A stretch of 64,000 nucleotides of DNA from Phytobacter diazotrophicus (GCA_004346725.1 SMDE01000006.1:310001-374000), one strand, 5' to 3'; shown: positions 17,725-26,563, counted from the stretch's first letter. Notes: generated from the sequence alone by a model not told the origin. Made by a program: numbers and translations.

Positions 17725-18933
17725 TCACCAACGGAAACCAAACCAGGTCATGTCATCACGCGCGGATTGCTTGCCCTGCCAGCTCGTCAGCGCCAGGAGT
17801 AGCGCCTCGGAAATGGATGACATTGGCAGCGCACGTTGCTGCAATAACAATGACTGAATACGCTTCTTACCAAACATTATTTCCCGCGGACCGCCAATCT
17901 GGTCGGTTACGCCATCGGTTACGATCAACAACTGATCGCCGCGACGTAACGGACGCTGATGACGACGCCACTGATAATCTATGGCCGTATCTGAATAGCC
18001 GATACCTTTGCGATCGCCGTCAAGATTAACGACCTCTTCGTCGTCCGCGCCGAGCATAAAGGCATGCATACGCGCGTTAGACCAAATGAGCTGCTCATTT
18101 TGCGTATCGACAAACACGGCGATGGCGTCACAACCGTCGTTGGACTGGCCCATATCTGCGGTGGGATGACTCTGGCTCAACGTCTGTTTTATATAATGGT
18201 TGATTGACGCGAGCAGGCGATCTGGCTCGTGGGCCTGCGCCTGAGTCAGCGCTTTTTCGAGCGCAGACGAAAAAATAAAGGTCATAAACGCACCGGGAAC
18301 GCCGTGCCCGGTACAGTCGGCCAGCACCAGAAGCCAGCCGTTTTCGCAGCGCTGAAAGGCGTAAATATCGCCGCCGACACAATCACGTGGGTGCCAGTAC
18401 AGACACCAGTCATTCAGCGTTTGCTCAATGTTTTGCCGTGAGCGGCTGAGCATGGACTCCTGAATGATGCGTGCATATTCAATGCTTTGCATGATTTGCC
18501 TATGCTGTTTCGCCTGCAAATCCGATACCGTGCGAATCAGATCAAGACCGAGGCCAATACCGATGTATTGGTTATCTTCGGTCAGGATAAACCCCTCGGT
18601 AATCGCTTTATCGCCCGTTTCGATGACGCGCTCGGCCAGGTAATCCAGGCCTGCGTCAGCCTCGACAATGAGCGGCGTTTTATCCATAAACGCGATGCAG
18701 CTTTTCTGGTCATACAGTTCATGGAAAAACGGACGGCTCATCTGCGAAAGAAAAATGTGGCGGTTAATCATGCCAATAGGGCGATTCTGTTCAAGAACGG
18801 GTAAGCCAATCAGTGACTTATGTTCGGAGAACATCGACATGACCTGCACATTATTTGCTTCGGGGGTTACGTGCGGAACGGCAATACGTAACACGCCCGC
18901 AGTAAGCTGCCGCGATGAAAGAGGTATATCCAT
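17725..18933 (-). CDS. siaA: SiaA-type PP2C/SpoIIE phosphatase with CBS-like sensor
   Basis: A 402-aa protein. Residues ~20-135 look like a CBS-type sensory pair (SLIGLPVLEQNRPIGMINRH; TEGFILTEDNQYIGIGLGLDL), then a linker helix (IMQSIEYARIIQESML), then a SpoIIE/PP2C phosphatase domain with the metal aspartates in CVGGDIYAF, DCTGHGVPGAFM and VTDGVTD and a final DDMTWFGF. P. aeruginosa SiaA is instead membrane-bound with a HAMP domain; this version has no membrane segment and probably senses a cytosolic nucleotide. It is the first gene of siaABCD. The RyhB-like small RNA ends 136 bases upstream on the same strand. Confidence 0.87.
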   Translation of the reverse strand: MDIPLSSRQLTAGVLRIAVPHVTPEANNVQVMSMFSEHKSLIGLPVLEQNRPIGMINRHIFLSQMSRPFFHELYDQKSCIAFMDKTPLIVEADAGLDYLAERVIETGDKAITEGFILTEDNQYIGIGLGLDLIRTVSDLQAKQHRQIMQSIEYARIIQESMLSRSRQNIEQTLNDWCLYWHPRDCVGGDIYAFQRCENGWLLVLADCTGHGVPGAFMTFIFSSALEKALTQAQAHEPDRLLASINHYIKQTLSQSHPTADMGQSNDGCDAIAVFVDTQNEQLIWSNARMHAFMLGADDEEVVNLDGDRKGIGYSDTAIDYQWRRHQRPLRRGDQLLIVTDGVTDQIGGPREIMFGKKRIQSLLLQQRALPMSSISEALLLALTSWQGKQSARDDMTWFGFRW

Positions 18934-19069
18934 GATCCTGCTGTTTTCCTTGATAAGAATAATCTGAGGATAAAGCCTGATTGTGACGGTTTCATTGCAG
19001 CGGATTACAGATGATTATTACGGTAGATTATTGTTCCTAAAGGCAAATCACAGCCACTTTGCCAGAGGC

Positions 19070-19167
19070 AAAAAAAAGCCCGCACGTGACGTGCGGGCAA
19101 ATAATACTGGAAGCAATGTGAGCAATGTCGTACCGAATACCTGAGCGATTTACTCAACTACTCGGTG
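19070..19167 (-). ncRNA. ryhB-like: RyhB-type iron-responsive small RNA
   Basis: The minus strand at 19102-19131 reproduces the conserved pairing core of E. coli RyhB, including GACATTGCTCACATTGCTTC (19110-19129), over about 30 nt as I recall the RyhB sequence. It ends in a terminator: stem GCCCGCAC/GTGCGGGC at 19078-19098 followed by eight T. The 5' part can form the hairpin ACCGA...TCGGT with TTGAG/CTCAG. A Fur box overlaps the -10 element (TATCTT, 19174-19179), with TTGATA 17 bases further upstream; the start is predicted near 19167, giving about 98 nt. RyhB represses iron-using proteins with Hfq under iron starvation. In E. coli ryhB lies next to yhhX/yhhY, so this is probably a second copy, comparable to Salmonella RyhB-2. 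Confidence 0.88.
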
Positions 19168-19174
19168 ATGAGAA

Positions 19175-19189
19175 AGATAATCTTTATCA
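19175..19189. promoter_or_regulatory. Fur box of the RyhB-type gene
   Basis: On the minus strand TGATAAAGATTATCT fits the 7-1-7 Fur consensus TGATAATNATTATCA with two mismatches. It covers the predicted -10 of the small RNA, the usual position for Fur repression. Confidence 0.8.
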
Positions 19190-19275
19190 TCTTGGTTATC
19201 AACCCCAAATTTTGTGCAACTTTCAAAAAAAAGTGGCGGGGAGGGGTCTGCGGCTGTTCCCTGTCCCTCAAGGGG

Positions 19276-19456
19276 TGAGGAATCCCCACAAAAATGCGAG
19301 CACGAACGGTCCCCTCTCCTCTTTGGGGAGAGGGTTAGGGTGAGGGGGAAAATGCGGCTCTGATGGTCATTCCGTTCACCTTATGTTCCTTGCTTTTCTG
19401 TCGCGACAGAACCCGTGAACGTGCCAGGGTGGCTCACCGCCACCACCCTGGCGACC
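19276..19456. repeat. 181-bp dispersed repeat, copy 1
   Basis: This stretch is repeated at 58986-59166 in the same orientation with five mismatches in 181 bases (about 97% identical). It contains three palindromic parts: CCTCTCC/GGGGAGAGG near 19311-19333, the perfect CTGTCGCGACAG at 19399-19410, and GCCAGGGTGG/CCACCCTGGC near 19423-19452. No open frame is conserved. Further hairpin sequence of the same type continues to about 19620. Confidence 0.9.
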
Positions 19457-19634
19457 CGGGCTCCCGGCCAGGAAAATCGCCGCTGGCGCGGTCCATGATG
19501 CTTATGTCGTCTGACTTTCGGGTCGGGGACCAGCCTGCGTCCTTGTAGGCTATCCCCTCCGCCCTCAAGGGAGAGGGTGAAAAGCGGTTTCCTCGCCCCT
19601 GGAGTGAGGGGAAAAGGTCACTTTGCGGGAAAAC
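19457..19634. other. Gap with GC-rich hairpins downstream of the Ldh gene
   Basis: No gene is supported. The segment 19555-19620 holds further CCCTCAAGGGAGAGGG and CTCGCCCCTGGAGTGAGGGG elements that belong with the dispersed repeat family. Confidence 0.5.
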
Positions 19635-20648
19635 CTACAGCCCCAGCGCCTCAAACTGTTTCCAGCTCACCTCGTCAACGTAGATTCCGTTCTCCAGCCG
19701 CTGTTGCCTGGCGCGGGCTTCCGGTTCGCCGGGAAGCAGAACATCGTGCCCCTGCTGGTCGTGCTTCATCCAGTCCAGTTGAGCCATCACCTCCTTAACA
19801 TAATTCTCGCCCGCGCCCAGCCGGGCAGGATCGAAAATAATAGAAAGCATATTATTGATGATGCCCTTGCGCGGCGGGATCTGGTGGCTCTCGGTCTCGC
19901 CGCCGGTTAGCGCGGCCCCCAACAGGCTGCAAATCAGCGACAGCCCTGCGCCCTTATGCCCGCCGAAGGCCAGCAGCGCGCCATATGGCTCCTCCATTAG
20001 CCAGCGCGGATCGGTGGTGGGATTACCGTCTGCATCCACCGCACAGCCTGGCGGAATGGCGCGCCCCTCATTCCAGGCAATGCGCGCTTTATTCCCGGCG
20101 ATGGCGCTGGTGGCGAAGTCCAGAATCACCGGCGCTCGCCCGCTGACCGGCACGCCCACGCAGAAGGGATTGGTGCCAAGGCGCGGGTTGCGTCCCTCAA
20201 ACGGTAATACCGCAGACGGCGCGGCGACATTAGCAAAATGGATCGACACCAGCCCCTCCGCGGCGACCTGCTCGGCCCATGCGCCGATACGCCCCAGATG
20301 GTGTGAATCCGCAAGGCTTACCAGCGCGACGCCATATTGCTGCGCGCGTTCAATACCCGCCGCCATCGCCTGCCTGCCGAGAACCTGGCCAAAACCATAT
20401 CCGCCATGAAAAGAGAGCAGGGGGCCAGCATCGCGAATCAGCCGCAACTGCGCCGACGGTTGTAAATCGCCCGCCAGAATGGCGCTGATATAGCGTGGAA
20501 GCAGGGTAACGCCGTGTGAATCGTGACCTTTTAGCGAGGCGTCGACGAGGTTGTCAGCGACCTGGCGGGCAATGTCTTGTGGGGTATTTACACGCACGAG
20601 ATGCTGTTCCAGCAGTGTGCGCAATTGCTGGTGGGTTAATACGGGCAT
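19635..20648 (-). CDS. Ldh/malate dehydrogenase family NAD(P)-dependent oxidoreductase
   Basis: A 337-aa protein of the Ldh_2 family (YbiC/HcxB, ComC, Mdh type), which oxidises 2-hydroxy acids such as lactate, malate or sulfolactate. Family landmarks: GHDSHGVTLLPRY, LADSHHLGRIGAWAE, FATSAIAGNKA and GGHKGAGLSLICSLL. ATG at 20646-20648. It is divergent from a sulfonate-type ABC importer, 241 bases apart, suggesting its substrate is imported by that system. Whether it is a hydroxycarboxylate or sulfolactate dehydrogenase cannot be read from the sequence. Confidence 0.88.
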   Translation of the reverse strand: MPVLTHQQLRTLLEQHLVRVNTPQDIARQVADNLVDASLKGHDSHGVTLLPRYISAILAGDLQPSAQLRLIRDAGPLLSFHGGYGFGQVLGRQAMAAGIERAQQYGVALVSLADSHHLGRIGAWAEQVAAEGLVSIHFANVAAPSAVLPFEGRNPRLGTNPFCVGVPVSGRAPVILDFATSAIAGNKARIAWNEGRAIPPGCAVDADGNPTTDPRWLMEEPYGALLAFGGHKGAGLSLICSLLGAALTGGETESHQIPPRKGIINNMLSIIFDPARLGAGENYVKEVMAQLDWMKHDQQGHDVLLPGEPEARARQQRLENGIYVDEVSWKQFEALGL

Positions 20649-20889
20649 AATTAATCTTACCGCAAGCAGGGTTATTGAGTGTATTTTGACTATAGCGAGG
20701 ATGCTTTTTTTACATAACCATCAAAAATAACTTAGCTTTGCCACTTTTTAACTATTCATCTTCATGAAACACCGAAAATCTCTATTGTGAATTTTTAGCT
20801 AAGCATTGCGAATAAAATCATTTCCTTTTTAATGCCCCGCCAGCCAATCATTTTCCGGATATGACTTATGAAACCTCCGGGGAAAGGAC

Positions 20890-21894
20890 ATGAATAAAAT
20901 GAAAATGATCGCCAGCGCAATGTTGACCGTCGCGCTGAGCGGTATTAGCGCATCGGCGCTGGCAGAAGGAAAAATCAGCATTGCACAGCAGTTTGGTATT
21001 GGTTATTTGATTCTTGATGTGGTGCGTGACCAACAGCTTATCGAAAAAGAGGGGAAAAAAGAGGGGCTCGATATTGAGGTTGACTGGCGCACCATTTCCG
21101 GGGCAACAGGCATGAATGAAGCGCTACTTTCCGGCGCGCTGGATGTGGCATCTGCCGGGGTTCCACCGCTTCTGACCCTGTGGGATCGCACCAAAGACAA
21201 ACAAAATGTGAAGGCGATTGCCTCATTAGGATCGATGCCTAACTACCTGCTCAGCAATAATCCGGCGGTGAAAACCATAAAAGATCTTAGCGATAAAGAC
21301 CGTATCGCAGTACCCGCAGCAGGGGTGGGATTCCAGTCGCGAACCTTGCAAATTGAAACCGCCAAATTATATGGCAACGCCGATTTCAAACGTTTCGATA
21401 ATATAAGCGTCAGCTTGCCACACCCGGATGCCAGTGCCGCATTAATTGCCGGTGGCTCGGAAATTACAACTCATTTCTCCAGCCCGCCATTCCAGTATCA
21501 GGCGCTGGAACACAGCAATGTACATAAAATTCTCAGCTCTTATGATGTGCTTGGCGGACAGGCGACATTTAACGTGTTGTACACCACGCAAAAATTCCAT
21601 GATGAGAATCCAAAAACCTATAAAGCGTTTTATCGTGCGCTGGTCGAAGCGGCAAAAATTATTAATGCCGATAAAAATGCAGCCGCAGAAACCTATATTC
21701 GGGTAGAGAAATCTCGCCTGCCGCTGGCGCTGGTACAAAAAATTGTTAATGACCCGGAAATCAGCTTTACCGTCTCGCCTGAACGTACGGGTGTATACGC
21801 CGAAAAACTTCATGAGCTGGGCGTGTTGAAAAACAAAGCCGACTCCTGGAAAGACTATTTCTTCAACGAAGCGTGGGAAAACCCAGGCAGTTAA
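20890..21894 (+). CDS. ABC importer substrate-binding protein, SsuA/TauA-like
   Basis: A 334-aa periplasmic protein with a clear signal peptide (hydrophobic to SASALAEG). The NMT1-like fold is indicated by IAQQFGIGYLILDVVRD, SGALDVASAGVPPLLTLWD and VGFQSRTLQIETAKLYG. ATG at 20890 follows GGGGAAAGGAC. It is first in an operon with an ATPase and a permease. The family takes up sulfonates, taurine, nitrate or related anions. The 241-base upstream region is AT-rich with TTAGCT/AGCTAA half-sites, possibly for a LysR-type activator. Confidence 0.88.
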   Translation: MNKMKMIASAMLTVALSGISASALAEGKISIAQQFGIGYLILDVVRDQQLIEKEGKKEGLDIEVDWRTISGATGMNEALLSGALDVASAGVPPLLTLWDRTKDKQNVKAIASLGSMPNYLLSNNPAVKTIKDLSDKDRIAVPAAGVGFQSRTLQIETAKLYGNADFKRFDNISVSLPHPDASAALIAGGSEITTHFSSPPFQYQALEHSNVHKILSSYDVLGGQATFNVLYTTQKFHDENPKTYKAFYRALVEAAKIINADKNAAAETYIRVEKSRLPLALVQKIVNDPEISFTVSPERTGVYAEKLHELGVLKNKADSWKDYFFNEAWENPGS

Positions 21895-21914
21895 GCCGCA
21901 TGGCGGAGGCAACG

Positions 21915-22757
21915 ATGGCACAGACAACGTCCGACGGACCAATGCTGCAGGTCAGAAATGTGGATATTGAATACCGCACCCGTGAACGCCAGGTGCGGGC
22001 TACCCATGATGTCAGCTTTGATGTCTGGCCAGGCGATCGCTTTATTTTGCTCGGACCTTCCGGGTGCGGAAAATCCAGCCTGCTAAAAGCGGCAGGGGGT
22101 TTTCTTGCGCCGCGCGGCGGGGAAATGTTGCTCGAAGGACAACGTATTCGCGCCCCTGGTCCGGAGCGGATGATGGTTTTCCAGGAGTTTGACCAGTTGC
22201 CGCCCTGGAAGACGGTGCTGGAGAACGTGATGTTCCCGTTGCTGGCAAGTCGCAAGGCTACTCGCCCGGAAGCCCGTGACACGGCACTGCATTTCCTGAG
22301 CAAGGTCGGGCTGGCGGACTTTGCCGATGTGATGCCGCATATGCTCTCGGGGGGCATGAAGCAGCGGGTGGCGATTGCCCGGGCGCTGGCGATGAAACCG
22401 CGTATTCTGCTGATGGATGAGCCCTTTGCCGCACTGGATGCCCTGACGCGTCGCACGATGCAAGAGGAGTTGCTCGCCCTGTGGGAGGAAGAACGCTTTA
22501 CGCTGCTGTTTGTGACGCACTCTATTGAGGAAGCGCTGGTGGTGGGAAGCCGAATTCTGGTGCTGTCGCCGCACCCTGGCCGGGTACGTGCTGAACTCAA
22601 TTGCCATCAATATTCCCTGAATGACTACGGTAGCGAAGCGTTTCAACATGCCGCCCGTCATATTCACGATTTGTTATTCCCGACCACGGCGAACGACCCG
22701 CGGCCCGAACAGAAACAGGAGCGTGCCTATGTCGCAGCCACCTTACATTCGTCCTGA
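21915..22757 (+). CDS. ABC importer ATPase, SsuB/TauB-like
   Basis: A 280-aa ATPase with Walker A GPSGCGKSSLL, signature LSGGMKQRVAIARAL and Walker B ILLMDEPFAALD. The start at 21915 (MAQTTSDG) has GGAGG five bases upstream; earlier ATGs at 21873 and 21900 lie within or next to the end of the binding-protein gene. Its 3' end overlaps the permease start by 29 bases. Confidence 0.9.
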   Translation: MAQTTSDGPMLQVRNVDIEYRTRERQVRATHDVSFDVWPGDRFILLGPSGCGKSSLLKAAGGFLAPRGGEMLLEGQRIRAPGPERMMVFQEFDQLPPWKTVLENVMFPLLASRKATRPEARDTALHFLSKVGLADFADVMPHMLSGGMKQRVAIARALAMKPRILLMDEPFAALDALTRRTMQEELLALWEEERFTLLFVTHSIEEALVVGSRILVLSPHPGRVRAELNCHQYSLNDYGSEAFQHAARHIHDLLFPTTANDPRPEQKQERAYVAATLHSS

Positions 22758-23595
22758 GTTTGAGCGTGAGCTGGCGCCGCTGCGCGATCTCCCGGTTGAG
22801 ACGCCGCTACCGCTGGGCCAGCGCTTATGGAATCAGACATGGCTGCGCAAATCGTTGATTCTGCTTTTGGTACTGGCGTTATGGGAGCTGGCCGCGCGGG
22901 TGGCGCAAAACGATTTGATGTTGCCAGGCGTGGTGCAGACAATGCATGCTCTGGCAGAGGACATGCGTAACGGCGAGTTGCCGGAGAAGATCGTCAACTC
23001 GTTTAGCTCGTTATTAAAGGGCTATTTGATTGGCAGCGTACTGGCCCTGTTGGCGAGCGCGCTGGCAGTCACCACGCAGTTTGGCCGTGACCTGCTGAGC
23101 ACGCTAACGGCGATGCTTAACCCATTACCCGCCATTGCGCTGCTGCCGCTGGCGCTGTTGTGGTTCGGGCTGGGGAATGTCAGCCTGGTGTTTGTGCTGG
23201 TACATTCGGTGATGTGGCCGATTGCGCTTAATACCTGGTCAGGGTTCAGTGGCGTGCCGGAAACGCTGCGCATGGCCGGGCGCAATTATGGGCTGAGTGG
23301 GCCACGTTATGTTTTAACCATTTTGATCCCGGCGTCGCTACCGTCGATCCTCGCCGGGTTAAAGATCGGCTGGGCGTTTGCCTGGCGTACACTGATCGCC
23401 GCTGAGCTGGTGTTTGGCGCCTCGAGCGGCCAGGGCGGGCTGGGGTGGTATATCTTCCAGAACCGCAATGAATTGTTTACTGACAGGGTATTCGCCGGGC
23501 TGGTGACGGTGATTGCGATTGGCCTGCTGGTGGAGGGGGTGGTGTTTGCCACTCTGGAGAAAGTGACGATTAAGCGCTGGGGAATGCAGCGTTAG
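22729..23595 (+). CDS. ABC importer permease, SsuC/TauC-like
   Basis: A 288-aa inner-membrane protein with about six hydrophobic segments and the EAA loop AGRNYGLSGPRYVLTILIPAS. Start at 22729 (MSQPPYIRP) is supported by AGGAG eight bases upstream; it lies inside the ATPase gene. It ends the three-gene importer operon. The short spacer after it holds a remnant CCTCTTCCC/GGGCGAGGGG element. Confidence 0.9.
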   Translation: MSQPPYIRPEFERELAPLRDLPVETPLPLGQRLWNQTWLRKSLILLLVLALWELAARVAQNDLMLPGVVQTMHALAEDMRNGELPEKIVNSFSSLLKGYLIGSVLALLASALAVTTQFGRDLLSTLTAMLNPLPAIALLPLALLWFGLGNVSLVFVLVHSVMWPIALNTWSGFSGVPETLRMAGRNYGLSGPRYVLTILIPASLPSILAGLKIGWAFAWRTLIAAELVFGASSGQGGLGWYIFQNRNELFTDRVFAGLVTVIAIGLLVEGVVFATLEKVTIKRWGMQR

Positions 23596-23663
23596 CGTTT
23601 TCTCCTCTTCCCTACAGGGCGAGGGGCCGATCGCGCGCTCTGTATCAGCCGTAAGAGGGAAGA

Positions 23664-24113
23664 ATGATCCAGGTAGAAAGAGCCGATCCGCTATCGGCAG
23701 ACTCGCAGGCGCTTATTGAAAAACTCTCTGCCGTGCTTGCGCGCATCACCGGCAGCAGCGGCAAGCGCTCTTTTAACATTGAGGACCTGCAATCCGCGCG
23801 TTCAGTATGGGCGCTGGCCCGAAACGCGCAGGGTGTTGCGATAGGCTGTGGCGCTATTCGCCCGTTAACCCAGGAAACGGCGGAACTGAAAAGGATGTAT
23901 TCCACGGGGAGCGAAGCGGGGGTGGGCAGCGCAATACTGTGCTTTCTGGAAGAGGCGGCAAGGATGCTTGGCTATCGCGAAGTTACCCTCGAAACGCGGC
24001 GCGTCAACCACAAGGCCGTGGCGTTTTATGAAAAGCATGGCTACACCGTTACCGACAATTACGGTGTCTATATTGGCAGGGCTGAGGCGGTCTGTTTTAT
24101 CAAGCGCCTGTAA
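23664..24113 (+). CDS. GNAT family N-acetyltransferase
   Basis: A 149-aa protein with the GNAT fold: the region AEVAE-like 'LKRMYSTGSEAGVGSAILCF' holds the acetyl-CoA loop (here GSEAGVGSA, a variant of Q/RxxGxG/A), followed by LGYREVTLETRRVNHKAVAFYEKHGYTV, typical of motif B. AAGAGGGAAG precedes the ATG. It resembles small PhnO/RimI-like acetylases acting on amino groups; the substrate is unknown. It may be read from the importer operon, 68 bases upstream. Confidence 0.82.
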   Translation: MIQVERADPLSADSQALIEKLSAVLARITGSSGKRSFNIEDLQSARSVWALARNAQGVAIGCGAIRPLTQETAELKRMYSTGSEAGVGSAILCFLEEAARMLGYREVTLETRRVNHKAVAFYEKHGYTVTDNYGVYIGRAEAVCFIKRL

Positions 24114-24158
24114 GGTCCGGGCAAGGCGCTACGCACTGGCAGTAGCGCGCTTATCTCA

Positions 24159-24626
24159 TTACTTGCGCAGTAGCTTTTGCAGCCTTTTTTTCTGCCACCC
24201 GCTAATCAGATTGCCAAAGACAAAAACACGCAGCCCACGCACCACCAGTAATGCGCCCCAGATGGTAGCCACCCAGAGCGACCAGACGCTCTCTGGCGAG
24301 GTGGTGCGATTGAGGATATAGAGTAAAACGCAGACCACCACCGCGGTTAATATCGAGCGGTACAGGCGGCTCTCTTCTTCCAGTTGCTTTCTGGCTTCCG
24401 TAATGCGCTGATCCAGCGCTTCATCGCCTTCGCTTTGTGTGCTGCCGGATAGTTCGCTAACGCTCACTTCAAAAACGGCAGCCAGGGCGCTGAGCGTTTC
24501 CAGGCTTGGTTGCTCCTGGTTTTCAATGCGCTGTATGGTGCGCACGCTTAATGCAGCCATTTCCGCCAGTTGTTCCTGTGACCAGGCACGGGCAAGGCGA
24601 AACTCTTTCACTCGATTGGTACTCAT
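24159..24626 (-). CDS. XRE helix-turn-helix protein with two membrane helices
   Basis: A 155-aa protein. Residues ~5-60 are an HTH_3 domain (VKEFRLARAWSQEQLAEMAALSV, read in pieces, then RTIQRIENQEQPSLETLSALA). After a charged helix come two hydrophobic segments (SILTAVVVCVLLYIL; SLWVATIWGALLVVRGLRVFVFG), the 2TM domain found after such regulators. Start 24626 (MSTNRVKEFR) is chosen for GGAG eight bases upstream. The membrane part suggests a sensor or tethered regulator. It is convergent with the GNAT gene and divergent from pheP. Confidence 0.83.
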   Translation of the reverse strand: MSTNRVKEFRLARAWSQEQLAEMAALSVRTIQRIENQEQPSLETLSALAAVFEVSVSELSGSTQSEGDEALDQRITEARKQLEEESRLYRSILTAVVVCVLLYILNRTTSPESVWSLWVATIWGALLVVRGLRVFVFGNLISGWQKKRLQKLLRK

Positions 24627-25000
24627 CAGAATGTCTCCGTGGTAAGCAGGATGACAGCGTCGCCCAAAAGCGGAAATAGCGACACGACATGCACCCGACA
24701 GTAACCTGACAGCGGCATGACACGGCGCTTGCCGACCCACTTTGCTCCCCGATGTCCCGATATTCAAGCATAACGCGTGATGCGTTGTTTTCGGTTTTCT
24801 TCTGTCGCAAATACGCGGTTTTTTGCCGGAGGGCTTCTCAAGTCATTTACGCAGACCGGGTTATTATCCCGTGCGTCTCCATGGCAGGCGATATTGCGTG
24901 CCTGCTCACGACGCCTTTTTGGCGGCCCTGACTTTCTTGCTACGCCGTGCCGTAAATGTTAAAAGGTGCGGCTTTACGAAAACACGAAAAGGGGAAAGAC

Positions 25001-26398
25001 GTGAAAAACGCGTCAAGGGTATCTGAGCATTCAGCAGATACCGCGTCGGAATCGGGGCCGACGCTGCAACGAGGACTAAAAAACCGCCATATTCAATTAA
25101 TCGCCCTGGGGGGCGCTATCGGTACCGGGCTGTTTCTGGGTATCGGTCCGGCAATTCAGATGGCGGGGCCCGCCGTGCTGCTGGGCTATGGCGTCGCGGG
25201 CATCATTGCTTTCTTAATTATGCGCCAGCTTGGTGAGATGGTGGTTGAGGAGCCGGTATCAGGTTCATTTGCCCATTTTGCCTTTAAATACTGGGGACCT
25301 TTTGCAGGCTTCTTATCCGGCTGGAACTACTGGGCGATGTTTGTGCTGGTGGGCATGGCGGAACTGACCGCCGCCGGCATCTATATGCAGTACTGGTTTC
25401 CCGATGTCCCCACCTGGATCTGGGCTGCCGCCTTTTTTATCATTATTAATGCGGTCAACCTGGTTAACGTGCGTCTGTACGGCGAAACCGAGTTCTGGTT
25501 TGCCCTGATCAAAGTGCTGGCGATCATTGGCATGATCGGCTTTGGCCTGTGGATGCTGTTCGGCGGCCACGGCGGAGAAAAAGCCAGCTTTGATAATCTC
25601 TGGTCTCACGGTGGTTTCTTCGCCACCGGCTGGAACGGCCTGATCCTCTCCCTTGCGGTAATTATGTTCTCTTTTGGCGGCCTGGAACTGATTGGGATCA
25701 CGGCGGCAGAAGCCAGCGAGCCGCATACCACTATCCCGAAAGCGGTCAACCAGGTGGTCTATCGCATTCTGCTCTTTTATATCGGTTCCCTGGTGGTTCT
25801 GCTGGCGCTTTATCCGTGGGTTGATATCAAAGCGGATAGCAGCCCGTTTGTGATGATCTTCCATAACCTGAACAGCAACCTCGTGGCATCGGCGCTGAAT
25901 TTTGTCATCCTGGTGGCCTCACTGTCGGTCTATAACAGCGGTGTGTATTCTAACAGCCGTATGCTGTTTGGTTTGTCGGTACAGGGAAATGCGCCGGCGT
26001 TCCTGACCCGCGTCAGCCGTCGCGGCGTGCCGGTGAACTCACTGTTCCTCTCCGGGGCGATCACGTCGCTGGTGGTGCTGGTTAACTACATCCTGCCAAA
26101 AGAGGCGTTTGGGCTGTTGATGGCGCTGGTGGTGGCGACGCTGCTGTTGAACTGGATCATGATTTCGCTGGCGCACCTGAAATTCCGCGCCGCGATGCGC
26201 CGCAAAGGGCGCGATCCCCAGTTTAAGGCGCTGCTCTATCCCTTCGGCAATTATCTGTGCATCGCCTTTATGCTGATGATCCTCATCCTGATGTGCACCA
26301 TGGACGGCATGCGCCTGTCTGCTATTCTGCTGCCGGTGTGGATCCTCTTCCTGTTTGCTGCTTTCCGCCTGTCACGCCGTTCTGCAAAACGCGCGTAA
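25001..26398 (+). CDS. pheP: Phenylalanine-specific permease PheP
   Basis: A 465-aa APC-family permease with 12 membrane segments, nearly identical to E. coli PheP (GLKNRHIQLIALGGAIGTGL, GPFAGFLSGWNY, FSFGGLELIGITAAEA, RRGVPVNSLFLSGAITSLV). It imports phenylalanine with protons. A GTG start at 25001 is chosen because the protein then begins VKNASRVSE like E. coli MKNASTVSE, and AAGGGGAAAG precedes it. It is the left anchor of the E. coli pheP-ybdF-ybdJ-ybdK-entD order; the usual neighbours ybdG and nfsB are absent here. Confidence 0.95.
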   Translation: MKNASRVSEHSADTASESGPTLQRGLKNRHIQLIALGGAIGTGLFLGIGPAIQMAGPAVLLGYGVAGIIAFLIMRQLGEMVVEEPVSGSFAHFAFKYWGPFAGFLSGWNYWAMFVLVGMAELTAAGIYMQYWFPDVPTWIWAAAFFIIINAVNLVNVRLYGETEFWFALIKVLAIIGMIGFGLWMLFGGHGGEKASFDNLWSHGGFFATGWNGLILSLAVIMFSFGGLELIGITAAEASEPHTTIPKAVNQVVYRILLFYIGSLVVLLALYPWVDIKADSSPFVMIFHNLNSNLVASALNFVILVASLSVYNSGVYSNSRMLFGLSVQGNAPAFLTRVSRRGVPVNSLFLSGAITSLVVLVNYILPKEAFGLLMALVVATLLLNWIMISLAHLKFRAAMRRKGRDPQFKALLYPFGNYLCIAFMLMILILMCTMDGMRLSAILLPVWILFLFAAFRLSRRSAKRA

Positions 26399-26497
26399 TG
26401 ATCGCTGCCTCGCCGGATCCGGCGGGGCATTTTCTCCCTGGCAAATTTATCGTGATTGATCTCCCACAATTGCGTCAGCGCGCAGGATAAATAAATT

Positions 26498-26541
26498 GTA
26501 ATCGATTACTTTTCTTGTTGATGCGTTTTGTAATCGATTAC
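26498..26541. promoter_or_regulatory. Twin LacI-type operators before the sugar cluster
   Basis: Two identical 18-base sequences TTGTAATCGATTACTTTT contain the perfect palindrome GTAATCGATTAC at 26498-26509 and 26530-26541. Their centres are 32 bases apart, about three helical turns, allowing two repressor dimers on one face. They lie 22-66 bases before the NHS transporter start; the LacI-type gene closes the same cluster. Confidence 0.75.
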
Positions 26542-26563
26542 TTTTTAAAGGTGAGGCAAAAAA

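Noticed and set aside
19125-19343. A 72-codon plus-strand frame beginning MSYRIPERF
   Set aside because: It runs through the RyhB-type RNA, its Fur box and the dispersed repeat on the opposite strand; no ribosome binding site.
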